Source: Argyresthia goedartella (Eukaryota > Arthropoda > Insecta > Lepidoptera > Argyresthiidae). Taken from it: a stretch of DNA of 64,000 bases. The notes below the pieces were generated by a model. The model was not told the DNA's origin and made no database searches. It saw nothing but the letters and a program-made list of their open reading frames with translations. A program made the position numbers and the translations under genes. Numbering within the stretch: position 1 is the stretch's first letter; the number at the start of each line of letters is the position of its first letter. Of the stretch, positions 43,632-54,699 are shown one piece after another. Location: assembly GCA_949825045.1 (NCBI GenBank), contig OX463807.1, positions 15,649,501 to 15,713,500 of the forward strand, read 5' to 3'.

Positions 43632-46600
43632 ATGCGCATTGCTACTATTGGAACGTTAGAGCATCCTCTAACGTTCCAAGTAGCCGAAATACCTAAGAGA
43701 CTCAACATTGATGCTGAATTGACAAACAGAAACATACATATAGCCTGTATACAGGAAACAAACATGACATCGGGGACATACGTGTCAAAACACTATCTCT
43801 GGTATCTATCAGGCACAACCAGCATCGCACACTGTGGCTTAGCTATACTAATTAGAAAGGACCTGAACTTAACGGTCCACAATATAAATCGCGACCTGGA
43901 AACCATGGCAGCAACAATAACATCGGCCACTAATACACTATATGTAATAAACGCACATATCCCCAGCTCTTCCACGAGAGCAACCGCAGCGTTTTCGCAA
44001 CTTATAAAGATTATTCAAAAGAAACCAAACAAAGCCAAAATATTAATGCTAGGTGACTTTAACGCGCATATCGGACTAGGCGATACAAAGAAATACAGGA
44101 AAAAGGGAATTATAGGAACAAATCTCCTACACAAATCATCAAATATCATCGGAGAAATGCTAATGGATATCTGTTCCCGCGAAAACTTAAAAATAGAAAC
44201 CACCTGGGCTCGCAAGTCATGTCGGGCAACATGGTCTAACGGGAAAACAAAATCACAACTAGACCATATAATTATCTCGAATAATGCGCCACACACATTT
44301 AACTTCATCAGAGGACAATGGAGCTACCTGCATATTTCCGACCACAAGATAATCTGGGGTGAAATAGACCCACTAAACCTGCTTCCAAGAACTGGCGACA
44401 CGCAAATGGAATCAACAAAGAGTACAACCCAAACTAAGTACAAAGCGATAACAGCTTTAAAGTTCAACTATAAACAGTGTTCGTACACCGCCCTAGCACG
44501 AGATGAAATGAATGACACAAAAGTAAAATACCATAACGGGATTATGGAAGAACTTACGGCGAACAACTACAAATTTATAGAGAATGACGACGAATATACG
44601 CCCGACATTCCGTGGGAATCTATTATAGGGGTTATGAAGTCAGTAGCCCAAAAAACACTTTCCGTAAAACCCGCTAGATCGCGGGAACACCGAATTGCTC
44701 TGGCAAATTTACAAAAGGCCAAATTCCTTAAAAGACGTCGACCAACCGACCAAACAATCAATAAACAACTCAAAGAATGCCGACGACGTCTTGAGGAAAT
44801 TATTGATAATGAAGAAAAACGAGAATGCAGAGCATTTTTTGAAGGCCTAGGAAAAAAACACCCAAGCAAACGCATGCAAATCGTGTACCACTATTACAGA
44901 CGATACCAGCTTCAATCGAGACGGTGGAAAAAACAACGATTTATCCCAATGTCACGCTGGGAACAGGAATTAAGGAAATCAGAAGGCCCTAAAATTATGA
45001 TTATCCCTAACGAAACTTCATTAAACCCTGACTATCTAGAAAATGGTCCAACAATAGTCGACATAAAAACGATAATCAGCCGCATGCGTAACAGAACAGC
45101 GCCGGGTACAGATCAGGTAGTCCCGGAACTGTACAAAGGAATACCGCCACAACTGTTAAAGGTTATTACCAAAACAATGCACAGAGCATGGACAGAAAAT
45201 ATAATACCGGAGTCCTGGAATGAAACGGTCCAAGTACCTATCCCCAAAATCAGAAACCCGCAAGACACCAATGACTATCGCCGTATAACAATGTGTAATA
45301 CAGGATATCGCATATACGCGACATACCTGCTCATCAAACTAGACGAGATAACAAAAGAACTCGGGAACTACCAAGCAGCATTTCTCCGCAACAGATCCAC
45401 CGATGACCACATCTTCACACTACGCAGAGTATTAGACGAAGAATGGCGCGCGGGTAACAGAACATATGTACTGGCGCTAGATATCTCCAAAGCATTTGAT
45501 ACTATAGACCTAAACGTGCTCAAGGATATTCTCCTTTCAAGGACCAATAAGATTTTAACCAATAGGATAATAAAAGCCTGCATGTATGAACGGACCTGCA
45601 TCAAATGGTTCGGACAGCAAAGTAACTTGATCAACAAAGGAAAAGGAGTAAAACAAGGCTGTCCACTGTCACCAAGACTATTTACAATATTAATGGATGA
45701 TGTCCTCAAAACACTGAAAGAAGAAATTCCCAACATAAAACTGGACCAAAATGAAGAAATAGTCTTACCACTTATTCTCTCCTTCGCGGATGACCTCATC
45801 ATCGTTTGTCAAGATTTACAACACCTTGACCAAATCGTCACGCACTTGAAAGCACTATTAAAAACAGTAGGGCTCGATACTAACGAAACAAAGACGAAAA
45901 TTCTTATAAGAGACCCCATAAACACCCAGCGCCCACAAGTGATCGTATTGGACGGAGTTCCAATACGACCCGTAGACGAAATAAAATATCTCGGCACATA
46001 TATAACGGCAGGACATAGTAGGAGAGACACAATAAAGAAGAGATGCCGGCAAGCCATAGGCAATTCCAAGGCCCTAATGCATTTTATAAAGAAATCCAAC
46101 ATGGACTGGAAAATAGTACGCCTGATTTACAAAATGGTTATAGCACCGTGTATAACATACGGACTTAAAGCGGCAGCCCTCACCAAAGCAAACCGTTCTA
46201 GACTAAGAAAATATGAACGCCTGATCCTCAGAGACATGTTCGAGAACGCCAGAAGCTATCCAAGACACCACAAAATTCATGACTTACTACAGGGCAAAAC
46301 AATAACCAAACAAATCAAAAACCATCGGATGTGTTACTATACACATATTCTACGACGCCCACAAAAACACCTACTCCACGCTGCATTGAAATACGAAGCA
46401 AAGAAGAAGAAAGTTGGCCGACCCATTTACACCTGGAAAGATTCCCTTAAGCATGACATCAAATACTACGGTAAAGAACACAGTTACTGGACAGAATCAG
46501 CACACAACAGGGACGAAGTCAGAAAGGCATCGAGCCAAATATACCACATTCCAGAAACAGACAGCGAAAGCGAAACGGAGACCTTACCGGATAACCCAAA

Positions 46601-46643
46601 CGAACACGACAGGACAGGAAACTCAACCTATAACAATACCTGA
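43632..46643 (+). CDS. Endonuclease/reverse transcriptase polyprotein (RTE-like)
   Basis: 1003 codons. APE endonuclease: IQET (40-43), GDFNAHIG (141-148), SQLDHIIIS and SDHKIIW (about 236-242). RT: NYQAAFLRNRSTDDHIF, LALDISKAFDTIDL, GVKQGCPLSPRLFT and FADDLIIV (718-725). C-terminal: HKIHDLLQGKTITKQ, KVGRPIYTWKDS (about 929-939), a segment shared by RTE-like proteins. At the start, the expected endonuclease motif with WNVR is encoded in a different frame (from ATG at 43619: MDPAYAHCYYWNVR), and a 14-bp-arm hairpin at 43648-43679 sits at the frame change. So the long ORF probably lacks a normal N-terminus and this copy's endonuclease may be defective. Confidence 0.9.
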   Translation: MRIATIGTLEHPLTFQVAEIPKRLNIDAELTNRNIHIACIQETNMTSGTYVSKHYLWYLSGTTSIAHCGLAILIRKDLNLTVHNINRDLETMAATITSATNTLYVINAHIPSSSTRATAAFSQLIKIIQKKPNKAKILMLGDFNAHIGLGDTKKYRKKGIIGTNLLHKSSNIIGEMLMDICSRENLKIETTWARKSCRATWSNGKTKSQLDHIIISNNAPHTFNFIRGQWSYLHISDHKIIWGEIDPLNLLPRTGDTQMESTKSTTQTKYKAITALKFNYKQCSYTALARDEMNDTKVKYHNGIMEELTANNYKFIENDDEYTPDIPWESIIGVMKSVAQKTLSVKPARSREHRIALANLQKAKFLKRRRPTDQTINKQLKECRRRLEEIIDNEEKRECRAFFEGLGKKHPSKRMQIVYHYYRRYQLQSRRWKKQRFIPMSRWEQELRKSEGPKIMIIPNETSLNPDYLENGPTIVDIKTIISRMRNRTAPGTDQVVPELYKGIPPQLLKVITKTMHRAWTENIIPESWNETVQVPIPKIRNPQDTNDYRRITMCNTGYRIYATYLLIKLDEITKELGNYQAAFLRNRSTDDHIFTLRRVLDEEWRAGNRTYVLALDISKAFDTIDLNVLKDILLSRTNKILTNRIIKACMYERTCIKWFGQQSNLINKGKGVKQGCPLSPRLFTILMDDVLKTLKEEIPNIKLDQNEEIVLPLILSFADDLIIVCQDLQHLDQIVTHLKALLKTVGLDTNETKTKILIRDPINTQRPQVIVLDGVPIRPVDEIKYLGTYITAGHSRRDTIKKRCRQAIGNSKALMHFIKKSNMDWKIVRLIYKMVIAPCITYGLKAAALTKANRSRLRKYERLILRDMFENARSYPRHHKIHDLLQGKTITKQIKNHRMCYYTHILRRPQKHLLHAALKYEAKKKKVGRPIYTWKDSLKHDIKYYGKEHSYWTESAHNRDEVRKASSQIYHIPETDSESETETLPDNPNEHDRTGNSTYNNT

Positions 46644-46889
46644 AAATAGAAGGAAAACATGAAGTTGAAGAAAACAACAGCTGCTCTCCAAATCCTATAT
46701 CCTCCCCATTCCACATATCCTATATTGGCTTCAGGCTGAAGAGTCGGTCGATTGAGTTCACGCTCCTTCCTCTCCTATCGAGCAGGTCATTCCGCCCCCC
46801 CTCAAAACTCGTGCTCTCTGGTATGCCGGCCTAAAGACCGGAACAGGTTTAGAACCCTGGCTGGAGAAGCACCATTCATTCATTCATCA

Positions 46890-46911
46890 TATAGCTTTTA
46901 ATTCACATTTC
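46890..46911. repeat. 22-bp target-site duplication, right copy
   Basis: Identical to 40194-40215. After it relic J2 continues with ccagttaagcagtg. Confidence 0.95.
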
Positions 46912-47345
46912 CAGTTAAGCAGTGAGTCTATATGCACACCCAGGAACTTTACTTCCTCTACTAGTGAAATTTGTGCACCATTAAGATATATATCTATAGT
47001 CTATATATATATATACCTTATTTTTCGCTGTAGTCTTAAAGAGAATTGCCCCTGTTTTGGAGGAGTTAAGTTGGAGATTATTATTTGTAAACCAATTGAA
47101 GAACACTGAAAGAGTGGCATTAACTATGGAACTAAGTTCGTCATTGCTATTTGCCGCAGCTATAGCGTTTGTGTCATCTGCAAAAATAACAACTTCTACC
47201 TCAGGCGCAGAATTATCAATAAAATTTATGAGATCATTAATAAAAGTTATAAACAGAACAGGGCCCAAAATAGAACCTTGTGGAACGCCTCTTGTTATCT
47301 TCACTCTTTTAGACTGATAGGTTTTCTCTCATCTTTCTATCACAT
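46912..47345 (-). pseudogene. Jockey-like relic J2, RT part
   Basis: Minus frame 47304-46981: ITRGVPQGSILGPVLFITFI and VVIFADDTNAIAAANS, the RT motifs with PQG and ADD, then FTNNNLQLNSSKT. It joins in order to 39475-40193 when the RTE-like insertion is removed. The 5' part of the element is missing beyond about 47345. Confidence 0.88.
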
Positions 47346-47810
47346 TTTTCATCTGTATGAACTGAAACCGGTTTTGCAAATATGACTTCAATAGTGTCAA
47401 CGATTTGCCCCTTACCCCACAGAAGGTCTTGTAAGTACTGCAGAAAACCCATAACCCCCCGTGCTTGATGCCTATTCTATCCACAACTTCAGTAAGGATT
47501 AAACACCGGCAATTTTTAGTTTTGCAGCTGATATTTTTCAGTCCTATTTTTCATAATTTAAAAACTACGGAACTGATTTTGATAAAACATGCATTTTTTC
47601 CTGGTTTTCTATCTATCATCGCTTTGTTGCTCGTATTAATAAGCTAGACTACTATTCTTGCACGTGATAGTCCATATCTTAAAAACGACTTAACTGTTTT
47701 TTTATAATTTGCATTCTGGCAAAGTTGAAGAAAACGTAAGCTGATAAAAAATAATAGTCAAAATCCGATCTACAGTTTCTGGGAAAAACGAAGACGAATA
47801 TATATACAGA
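47346..47810. other. Intergenic, unrecognised
   Basis: No gene or element identified. Fits diverged retroelement sequence. Confidence 0.45.
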
Positions 47811-48760
47811 TTCAGATTCAGATTCAAATTTTTATTGAATATAAATAAATAATTTATCTTATTCAACGACAAAATTATACTTACTTATAAAAAACACAAG
47901 TCAATTTTTTGTATAAAAAAAGACTACACCGTTTCGGAAGGTGGGCCTCGGGGTTGAGAAGAAACTCCCCCATACCGTCTTTTAAAAAAGTGATTTCACA
48001 ACCAGGGCCGTCTTTAACCTATATGAGGCCCTGGGCACATTCGGATAGTGGGGCCCCTATGACTTCTACAAAGCCCTATGACTTCTAAAAACCGACTTCA
48101 CAAAAGGAGGAGGTTTACAATTCAACGCGACATTTTTTTATATATGTTCCCCTGTTCGACATTTTATCTATTATATAAACTATTTATTTTCACATCGATA
48201 ATACACGCAAAACAAACTTTTAATTTACACAACAATAACAGGAAACCACAGAGAAGAACAACTTCACACACAAAAAAATAGGTACTATTTACTAGCGTCA
48301 CAGCGTTGCCCACAGAAAACAATTACTTGATGAGAAGAACGACAACTTCACACAAAAAAATGATACTATTTACTAGCGCCACCTAGGAGTTGCCCAAAGC
48401 AGACTTTTGGCGGTCTTTTTAAATTTACTTTCATGTGAATTGGCCTGTCTTTATTGCTTTGGATGAGATATTGAAGTAAATCGAGAATAATAACATTTTT
48501 TTTCGGAAATAACCTACGTTGTCGGTTGGGCGAGGGGGCCCCATCGATGGCGAGGCCCTCGGCACATGCCCAGAGTGCCCATATGGATAAGAGGGGCCTG
48601 TTCACAACAGTTATTACTGGTTTCGGTCTAAGGAAATTCGCCGGCGACTTGCTCCATCGCCCCTCGTCGAATTTCTGTGCGCTGAGATGGTATTGACCAT
48701 GCAGTTTTGTCATGTAAGTATTCCTTAAGGCTTGTGTTTGAACGATTACCAATAAATTCG
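47811..48760 (-). mobile_element. 3' end of another non-LTR or SINE-like element, split by a hAT MITE
   Basis: Reversed tail of (GAATCT)n (cagattcagattcagattc at 47811) followed by 'accgtttcggaaggtggg' and 'gttgagaagaaactccc', strings common in lepidopteran retroelement 3' ends. It is interrupted by the hAT MITE at 48003-48600. No RT coding is seen. Confidence 0.5.
48003..48600. mobile_element. Non-autonomous hAT element, 598 bp
   Basis: Ends cagggccgtctttaacctatatg and its weak counterpart ...catatggataagaggggcctg. Perfect 8-bp target duplication ttcacaac (47995-48002, 48601-48608). The open frame on the minus strand (48366-48797) crosses the boundary and is not a gene. Confidence 0.9.
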
Positions 48761-48809
48761 ATATGACTGCCAAAATGGATGGATGTCCACTGTCCACAAA
48801 CTTCTTTTT

Positions 48810-48965
48810 ATGTTTTGTGTACTTAAGTTTATGTTTTAAGTATTTTTTGTTGTTCTTACATGTTCAACCTGACACGAAGGATAAAGGGGGCTTCGCTTCG
48901 CTCACCCCCTTTACCCTTCACCTAAGCTGCCGCAGTATTTTGCCCTGATATTTTCTGCAACTTTT
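48810..48965. repeat. Copy of the 8855-8960 repeat without the hairpin
   Basis: Shares 'tgtgtacttaagtttatg', 'ttgttgttcttacat', 'cctaagctRccgca' and 'ttttgccctgatat' with 8861-8960. It has an extra 'ggataaagggggcttcgctt' hairpin-like insert. Confidence 0.8.
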
Positions 48966-49049
48966 GGTGGACATTTAGCCATTTTGGGTAGGAAAAACAT
49001 ATTTTGGTGGTCATTATATTTGTCGCCATTCCTTAATACCATAATAGGA

Positions 49050-49560
49050 CTTTCTTGTCAGCTCATTTTAACATAGTTGTTGAACCTCTTTTCAGGAAGG
49101 ATCAATGATTCTTGTGGTATTTTATTGTAGAAGCGAATATAGTGCCCCATGAATGATGTGCCTACCTTTCTTAGTCTAAATAATGGTAGTGCTGACCTAT
49201 TTCTATTTTTAGTGTTAATTGTATGGCTATCACCTACAGTTTTAAATAAAGCTATGTTTTTTCTTACATGCATGATATTCTCGTATATATATTGACAGGT
49301 AACCGTAAGTATATTAATTGATTGGAGTTTTTCTCTTAATGATTCTCTAGCATCTAATTGATATATCGCCCTGATCGCCTTTTTTGTAAAAAAAATATCG
49401 TATTTATATCTGCTGCTCTCCCCCAGAGCAGTATTCCATAAGAAATAAACATAGATACAAACATACATACACCCATGAAATTTTATACACTTGGCTGTAA
49501 GACCTAAAAGACTGACATGTGTGAATATTTTGCGTTTCTGATTCGTTTCTTTTTTGAAGT
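49050..49560 (-). pseudogene. Jockey-like non-LTR 3' fragment
   Basis: Minus frame 49468-49058: FFTKKAIRAIYQLDARESL, LTVTCQYIYENIMHVRKN, HYIRFYNKIPQESL, the C-terminal part downstream of RT in jockey-like elements. It is not the same family as J1 or J2. Truncated at the 5' side. Confidence 0.75.
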
Positions 49561-51560
49561 CGGTTAAAAAGAGCTAATTTTAAGATTTATAATTTGATGT
49601 CAATATATTTTCAAAAATATAAAATATGTACGCAAGAACCTTACAATTTCCAAATTTTGCGATAGCTGTAATGTTAACCTAAGAAACAATCACAAGCAGT
49701 TGCGCTCCAGCTTAGTCTCGCAAAACTTAGCAATTATTTCAAGGGTCAGTGCATTATCTACTGCAACAACCCTCTGGAGATTTTAATATTTTTATTTGGA
49801 TATTTCAAAACCATGTAAAACAGCTTTGTCTAAAACGGGATATTATAATGGTCAAGATTACTTATATGACAAGACTACATGTGGATAATTAAACACAACT
49901 TAGAAATCGCTGTGAATACTTTTGTGATTCCTGCATATAATTTATAATAATTAATGTCGTAAGTGATATTTAGTTAAACACAACCAAAGAGACCAAAAAA
50001 TCAATCTATGGGAGTTTCTGCGCCCTTATTTCCCATTCCCCCACAGTGGTCCAATGTCAAAAAATTACGTTTACGAAGTATGTGTAAATAGCTACAGTAA
50101 TAAAGAAATTTTTAATGATTTATTGATCGAGTATCGGACAAAGTATAAGAACATCTATAGTACGAATTAGTTATGATATTTACTTCCCAAAATTTAAGTA
50201 ACAGATTTTTCAAAAGCTAGCAATTGCTAGCTTTATTGCTATGCTACCCACAGGCGAAGGGAATTTAAAGCTGAAATGCACTTTATAGTCCGATAAACGG
50301 AACGAGAAATTCCTCCGTCTTTGAAATTTGGCATGTGATGAAGTTGGGTGATACAGATTAAAGATACGATTACGAGAGGTTAGGTATTTTCACCTAAACG
50401 TAAAAATCATGTATTTCCTCAGTCTGAAATACTTTCTGTTTACTTAAGTTTGTACATTTAAAATAGGTTTGTATAAGAATCCAAAACTCTTTCGCTTTCA
50501 GAGATACCTAAAGCACAGAATAACAACTAGTAACTAAGTGAACTTTTTAATATTTTTCACCTTATCTTTTATTATCTCTACACTCTATCCTTTTTTAGTT
50601 TCAGTAAAGCCAATGGCAAGTTTTTTTACCAATTGAATAACAAATATAAATAGGTCACTAAAGGGCGCGAGACAATTTTGAGGCTTGCGAGCTTGGAACC
50701 TTAAACAATTCGAACCACAGTACAAATATGAAATGAATGACTCTAGTTACGACACCATTATCGGTCTACCGCCACAAATTTTACATCGCCATCTAGCGTG
50801 CTGCCTTGATATTGAGTTGTCAGAAATGAAAAGTTCTAATCGCATTCTAATCGTTTTTTTAGGTAGGTAAGTATATTTGCCTAATATACTTTTAAAATCC
50901 AACAGATGGCTTTGTAGATGACCTGACGCATGATAATATGTGGTACAGTACCTACTATTAATAGATTATTTTAACTTTACCGCTCGACACTCTCGGCTTT
51001 TTGTTTTTTTTTAAACTGTTTTTTTATGTTTACTCTTCATGATACATCTCTGTGCCAAATATCATTTTTTTTAGCAGAAGGCGCGAAAACTGATGGCTCT
51101 TGACAACTAATCTATGAACTGCAATTATTGTACTGTAGACCTGTAGTGCCTGGGTGCCTGGGTGAGTTGCGTACTGGTAGTAAGTATTTATTATATATTT
51201 GATTCGCAGGCAGAACAGTACTACAATAACTGCAATCCATATAAATTACAATTTATTTTATATTTGATTTTTTGAGTTTATTTCGAAAATTATATTTCAA
51301 TGATATTCGTGGGAATAAACTACTTAAATATGAACTTACATCACTACTGATACTCTGTGCTGGATTGTGCCCTAGTAGACTTTTTAGGGTTCCGTACCTT
51401 AAAAGGAAAAAAAAAACAATACTTATACAATACAATACAATATATAAATATACAATAGGATCGCTTCGTTATCCGTCCGAAATAAATATCGATTACGATA
51501 TTCGATGTCTGTGGTTTGTTGAAGTTGTGAAAAAATCAAACGCAATCAAATGATGCCGCC
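49561..51560. other. Intergenic, unrecognised
   Basis: 2 kb AT-rich without recognisable genes. Small shared motifs: 50255-50290 (ggcgaagggaatttaaag) pairs in reverse with about 22230-22255, and 50980-51060 resembles 9425-9530. Confidence 0.5.
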
Positions 51561-51569
51561 ATACATGTC

Positions 51570-51900
51570 ACAATTTTTGTGAAATTGCTTGATATTAGCA
51601 AGGGAATCAAAAACTATAGGGCGGAGTCTGTAGTCTCTTGAAGTTTTAAATAAAAAAACAAATTTATAGTTCAATGAAATCAAAAGATACACACCTATCA
51701 CAATTTTGCTGAATATGCTTGATACTCGCAAGGGAATCAAAACCTTCAGGTTACTTTCCGTTTACTAGACATTTGGCACGAAGCTAAAGAAGGTAAAGAA
51801 AAAATCTGATAACCATAAATTTGTAGTTCCTACCCAAAAAATGCTTTTTTTTCGGAACTCTGGGTGCGCGAGTCGAACTCGCACTTGGGCGGTTTATTAT
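51570..51900 (+). repeat. Dispersed repeat, related to 15630-15850
   Basis: 'tgcttgatattagcaaggga' occurs twice (about 51587 and 51717), followed by 'gggtgcgcgagtcgaactcg' and 'cacttgggcggttta'. An internal duplication of a repeat family member. Confidence 0.65.
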
Positions 51901-52097
51901 TATTTTTATTTAGTAGATTGTTTTCATTTTTATTGTGAAGTTCTTTTTAACATAAAGAAATTAAATTACGTGGTACGTACAGGCTGAAAACACCGTTTAT
52001 TTAAGACATAAGTAACGAGCAGCTGTATGTGGGTAGGTATGTGAAAATAATGTCAATTTGGTTTTGATTGTACATTTTGTGACATCCCAGGCCAGGC

Positions 52098-52249
52098 CAA
52101 GGGCGTACCCAGGATTTCAGCTTGGGGCAGCTCATACCTGTTTCGAGAAGATGGTCGGTCAGGTATATTGAAACAAAAAACGTTGACGTTTATTTTATCT
52201 TCTAGGGGGGGGCAGCAACCCCCCCTGCCCCTACCTGGATACGTCCATG
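52098..52249. mobile_element. Small hAT MITE, 152 bp
   Basis: Starts caagggcgtacccagg and ends cctggatacgtccatg, an imperfect inverted repeat. Perfect 8-bp target duplication ggccaggc (52090-52097, 52250-52257). A G-run and a C-run face each other inside. Confidence 0.88.
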
Positions 52250-52257
52250 GGCCAGGC

Positions 52258-53858
52258 CGCATTCACTGGCCAGGTAAGTATAGCGGCCTTACATTTACAC
52301 ATTTATCCGACATATGAAAAGGACAAAACACTGTCTATGTTAAACAGTGAATAACTTTTTTTATTAGTAAGGCCGGTTTAAAGGTATTATTGTTATTTTG
52401 ACTTGGTATGCGCTCATGATATATGTGTATAACGCAGTACATGCAGATGGGTACGGGCACACACCTGCGAATCGCGAATCACAATTACAAGTCAGTTCTG
52501 CGAAACATTATCTTTAGAATAAGACTATTAAGTAGATTTTACTATATTTATTTACCATCCAACGCCTGTTGGATTTTGAAAAAGCTTGCTCTGAAAGTAT
52601 CCTATTTATTATCGTCTTGCTTACCTTATTCCGTAAAAGGTACCAACACCAGAAAATCACACTCTCCTGTTGGTGTGAAGGTTTACAGGCTATCTAATAA
52701 CAAGAAACGAAATAATTATTTATAAGTATGTAGGTAGGTTTTTAAAGTGGACCAAGAGAAGAAGAGATGGTTCTCCGCGAGAGAACTCTCTTAAACTGAG
52801 AAAACTTACCTTGTTTTAGCTAACTTTAAATACTCAGTTGTTAGTGATAAGTGATAACAGCATTGACAGACTGCATTCTACTCTCAAGGGTGCACAGATG
52901 AAGTGAAGTATAACTTGGTCAATAAAACAGTAGTACCTACTTATAGACCTTTCTTTCTGGCTATATGACGCGTGAGAGCTAGAGAGCAATTCCACTGTTT
53001 CGAACTGTAAGAAAGTACCTAGCCAATAATGCGACTAGGAAGATCAAGTCGAAGTAAATGTGTCTATATTTCATTGGTCATCATCGTACTATCAAGATTT
53101 TCCCGTATCGGGTGATAGATCTTTTGCCTATCAGGGATTTCGCGAATATTCACATTCACATTCGCTTTCGCTTATGCGAATCATTTGCAACAAACGAAGC
53201 AAATGTTTTGCGAATGCGAATGTGTACGAGTCAAGCTTAGAATAATGAGTCAAGTCTTGTTTGCCAGGGCGAATGCGCGAAATACCTACCTTTTCAGAAA
53301 TATGATATGCCTCTTTGAACTTTGATTGTTAAAAAGTTGATAACAATACAATACAATTACTGTGCAAATCGCTAGTTTATTGTTATTATTGTGCATTTTA
53401 TTATAGTCAGTACAAAATTTATTATTAGATTTAAGTTGATCACAGTGTTTATAATGCAGTTTTCTAAACATTCGCATTCGCATATTCGCATCCATAATTT
53501 TGCTAATCCTTAATTGAAAAATGTGAAGAATATGATGTTCATGAAACCCCGTACGAAGTAGCTGCTAGGGCAAGGTGACGACTATTCCTACTACATACTT
53601 CACTAAGTTAACATGGCGCCAGCAAGGAATGTGTTTCCCCCCCCTCTATCGCTTGCTCTCGCCATAGGACGCGTCAATAGGGCAGATACGGATGTTATGA
53701 AGTCATAGCCAGGTGCAAAATTAGTTTAGTTTTCACCTCGCGCGAGTCTTTTGAAACGAAAATATCGGTCAAGTGCGGGTCAGACTCTCACACGAAGGCG
53801 TCCGTACCATCGTACAAGAAAACATAAGGAGTATTATATTTTTCTATTTTTATATATA
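52258..53858. other. Intergenic, unrecognised
   Basis: No gene. 53140-53235 and 53466-53492 are rich in 'cgaatg/cattcg' and partly fold back (cacattcgc / gcgaatgtg). 53765-53820 is a fragment of the 'gggttccgtacc' repeat family. Confidence 0.5.
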
Positions 53859-54562
53859 CAGGGTGTCCCTAAAATAATGGTCCAACGTTAAAGGGAAGAC
53901 AGCTTACGTTATTTCCTAAAACTAATTTAAATATTAAAAAAAAAACGTAGGGTTACCAACCTTTTTTATTTTTCTGGAATTTTCCATTCCGTCTTCCGTA
54001 CATCATGTTTTTAATGCTAATGATGACATTTCCAAGATCTTATTTTTGTAGAATAAAGCTGAATAGTTTACCAATATAACTAGATAACATTTTTGTTACT
54101 AACTGTTATAAATTACTTAGAAAAAAATCCCGAGTACACATATTATTTTTCCTTCTCATGTGGACCGAAATTTAAAAAAAACTCCTGCAAAAAAAATATG
54201 GCATTGTACTGAACCATTATTTTAAAAACTTGTACACCTACCCAGCTTTGTGAATTAATATAAAACTTAGGACTAGACTTTGTCGTTACAAAGTTATTGC
54301 TATTATTCTGAAAAGTGGTGCTAATTTTAAATAATTAAATAAAAAATAAAATCTGCTTTAAACGTATTGTAGTGTCTAAAATGTTTGCCTAAGAGCCTCA
54401 ATCACCAAGAAAGTCACCATTTTTTGTTAAGCTTTAAAAATTAAGTTCCTACTGTACCTGTCAATCTACATTCATTTTAAACAAATTAGGTCTTATTAAA
54501 AAATAACAGTTAAGAAAATTTAAAAAATATTTATTAATACAACACATACTATTGAAATTAAA

Positions 54563-54634
54563 GGAAAGCAATTTGAGCATCTTTTGTAACTTAGTAAGTT
54601 ATTTGAGTTGCAAAAGATGCTCAAATTGCTTTCC
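54563..54634. repeat. Perfect hairpin, 24-bp arms
   Basis: 54563-54586 (ggaaagcaatttgagcatct...) is the exact complement of 54611-54634; loop of 24 nt. Located just downstream of the transposase relic. Confidence 0.95.
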
Positions 54635-54699
54635 TCTTGCAATAATACAAACTCTTCATCTTCTAATGAACTAAGCTTTCACCCGCTTGGCAAAATTAC

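Larger units (their letters stand above)
40216..46889 (+). mobile_element. RTE-like non-LTR retrotransposon with OTU protease, near full length
   Basis: 6674 bp between perfect 22-bp duplications, nested in relic J2. Layout: GC-richer 5' region (starts gggagtggcgtttgtg), an OTU-domain ORF (41971-42459), tandem repeats (42805-43362), the endonuclease/RT ORF (43632-46643), a short 3' UTR and a (CATT)n-like tail, cattcattcattcatca, with no poly(A). The tail of short repeats and the RT/C-terminal motifs fit RTE-like elements. The identical duplications and long open frame show recent insertion. Confidence 0.92.

Noticed and set aside
48366..48797. 143-codon minus-strand frame
   Set aside because: It runs across the boundary of a hAT MITE with a perfect target duplication and has no family resemblance.
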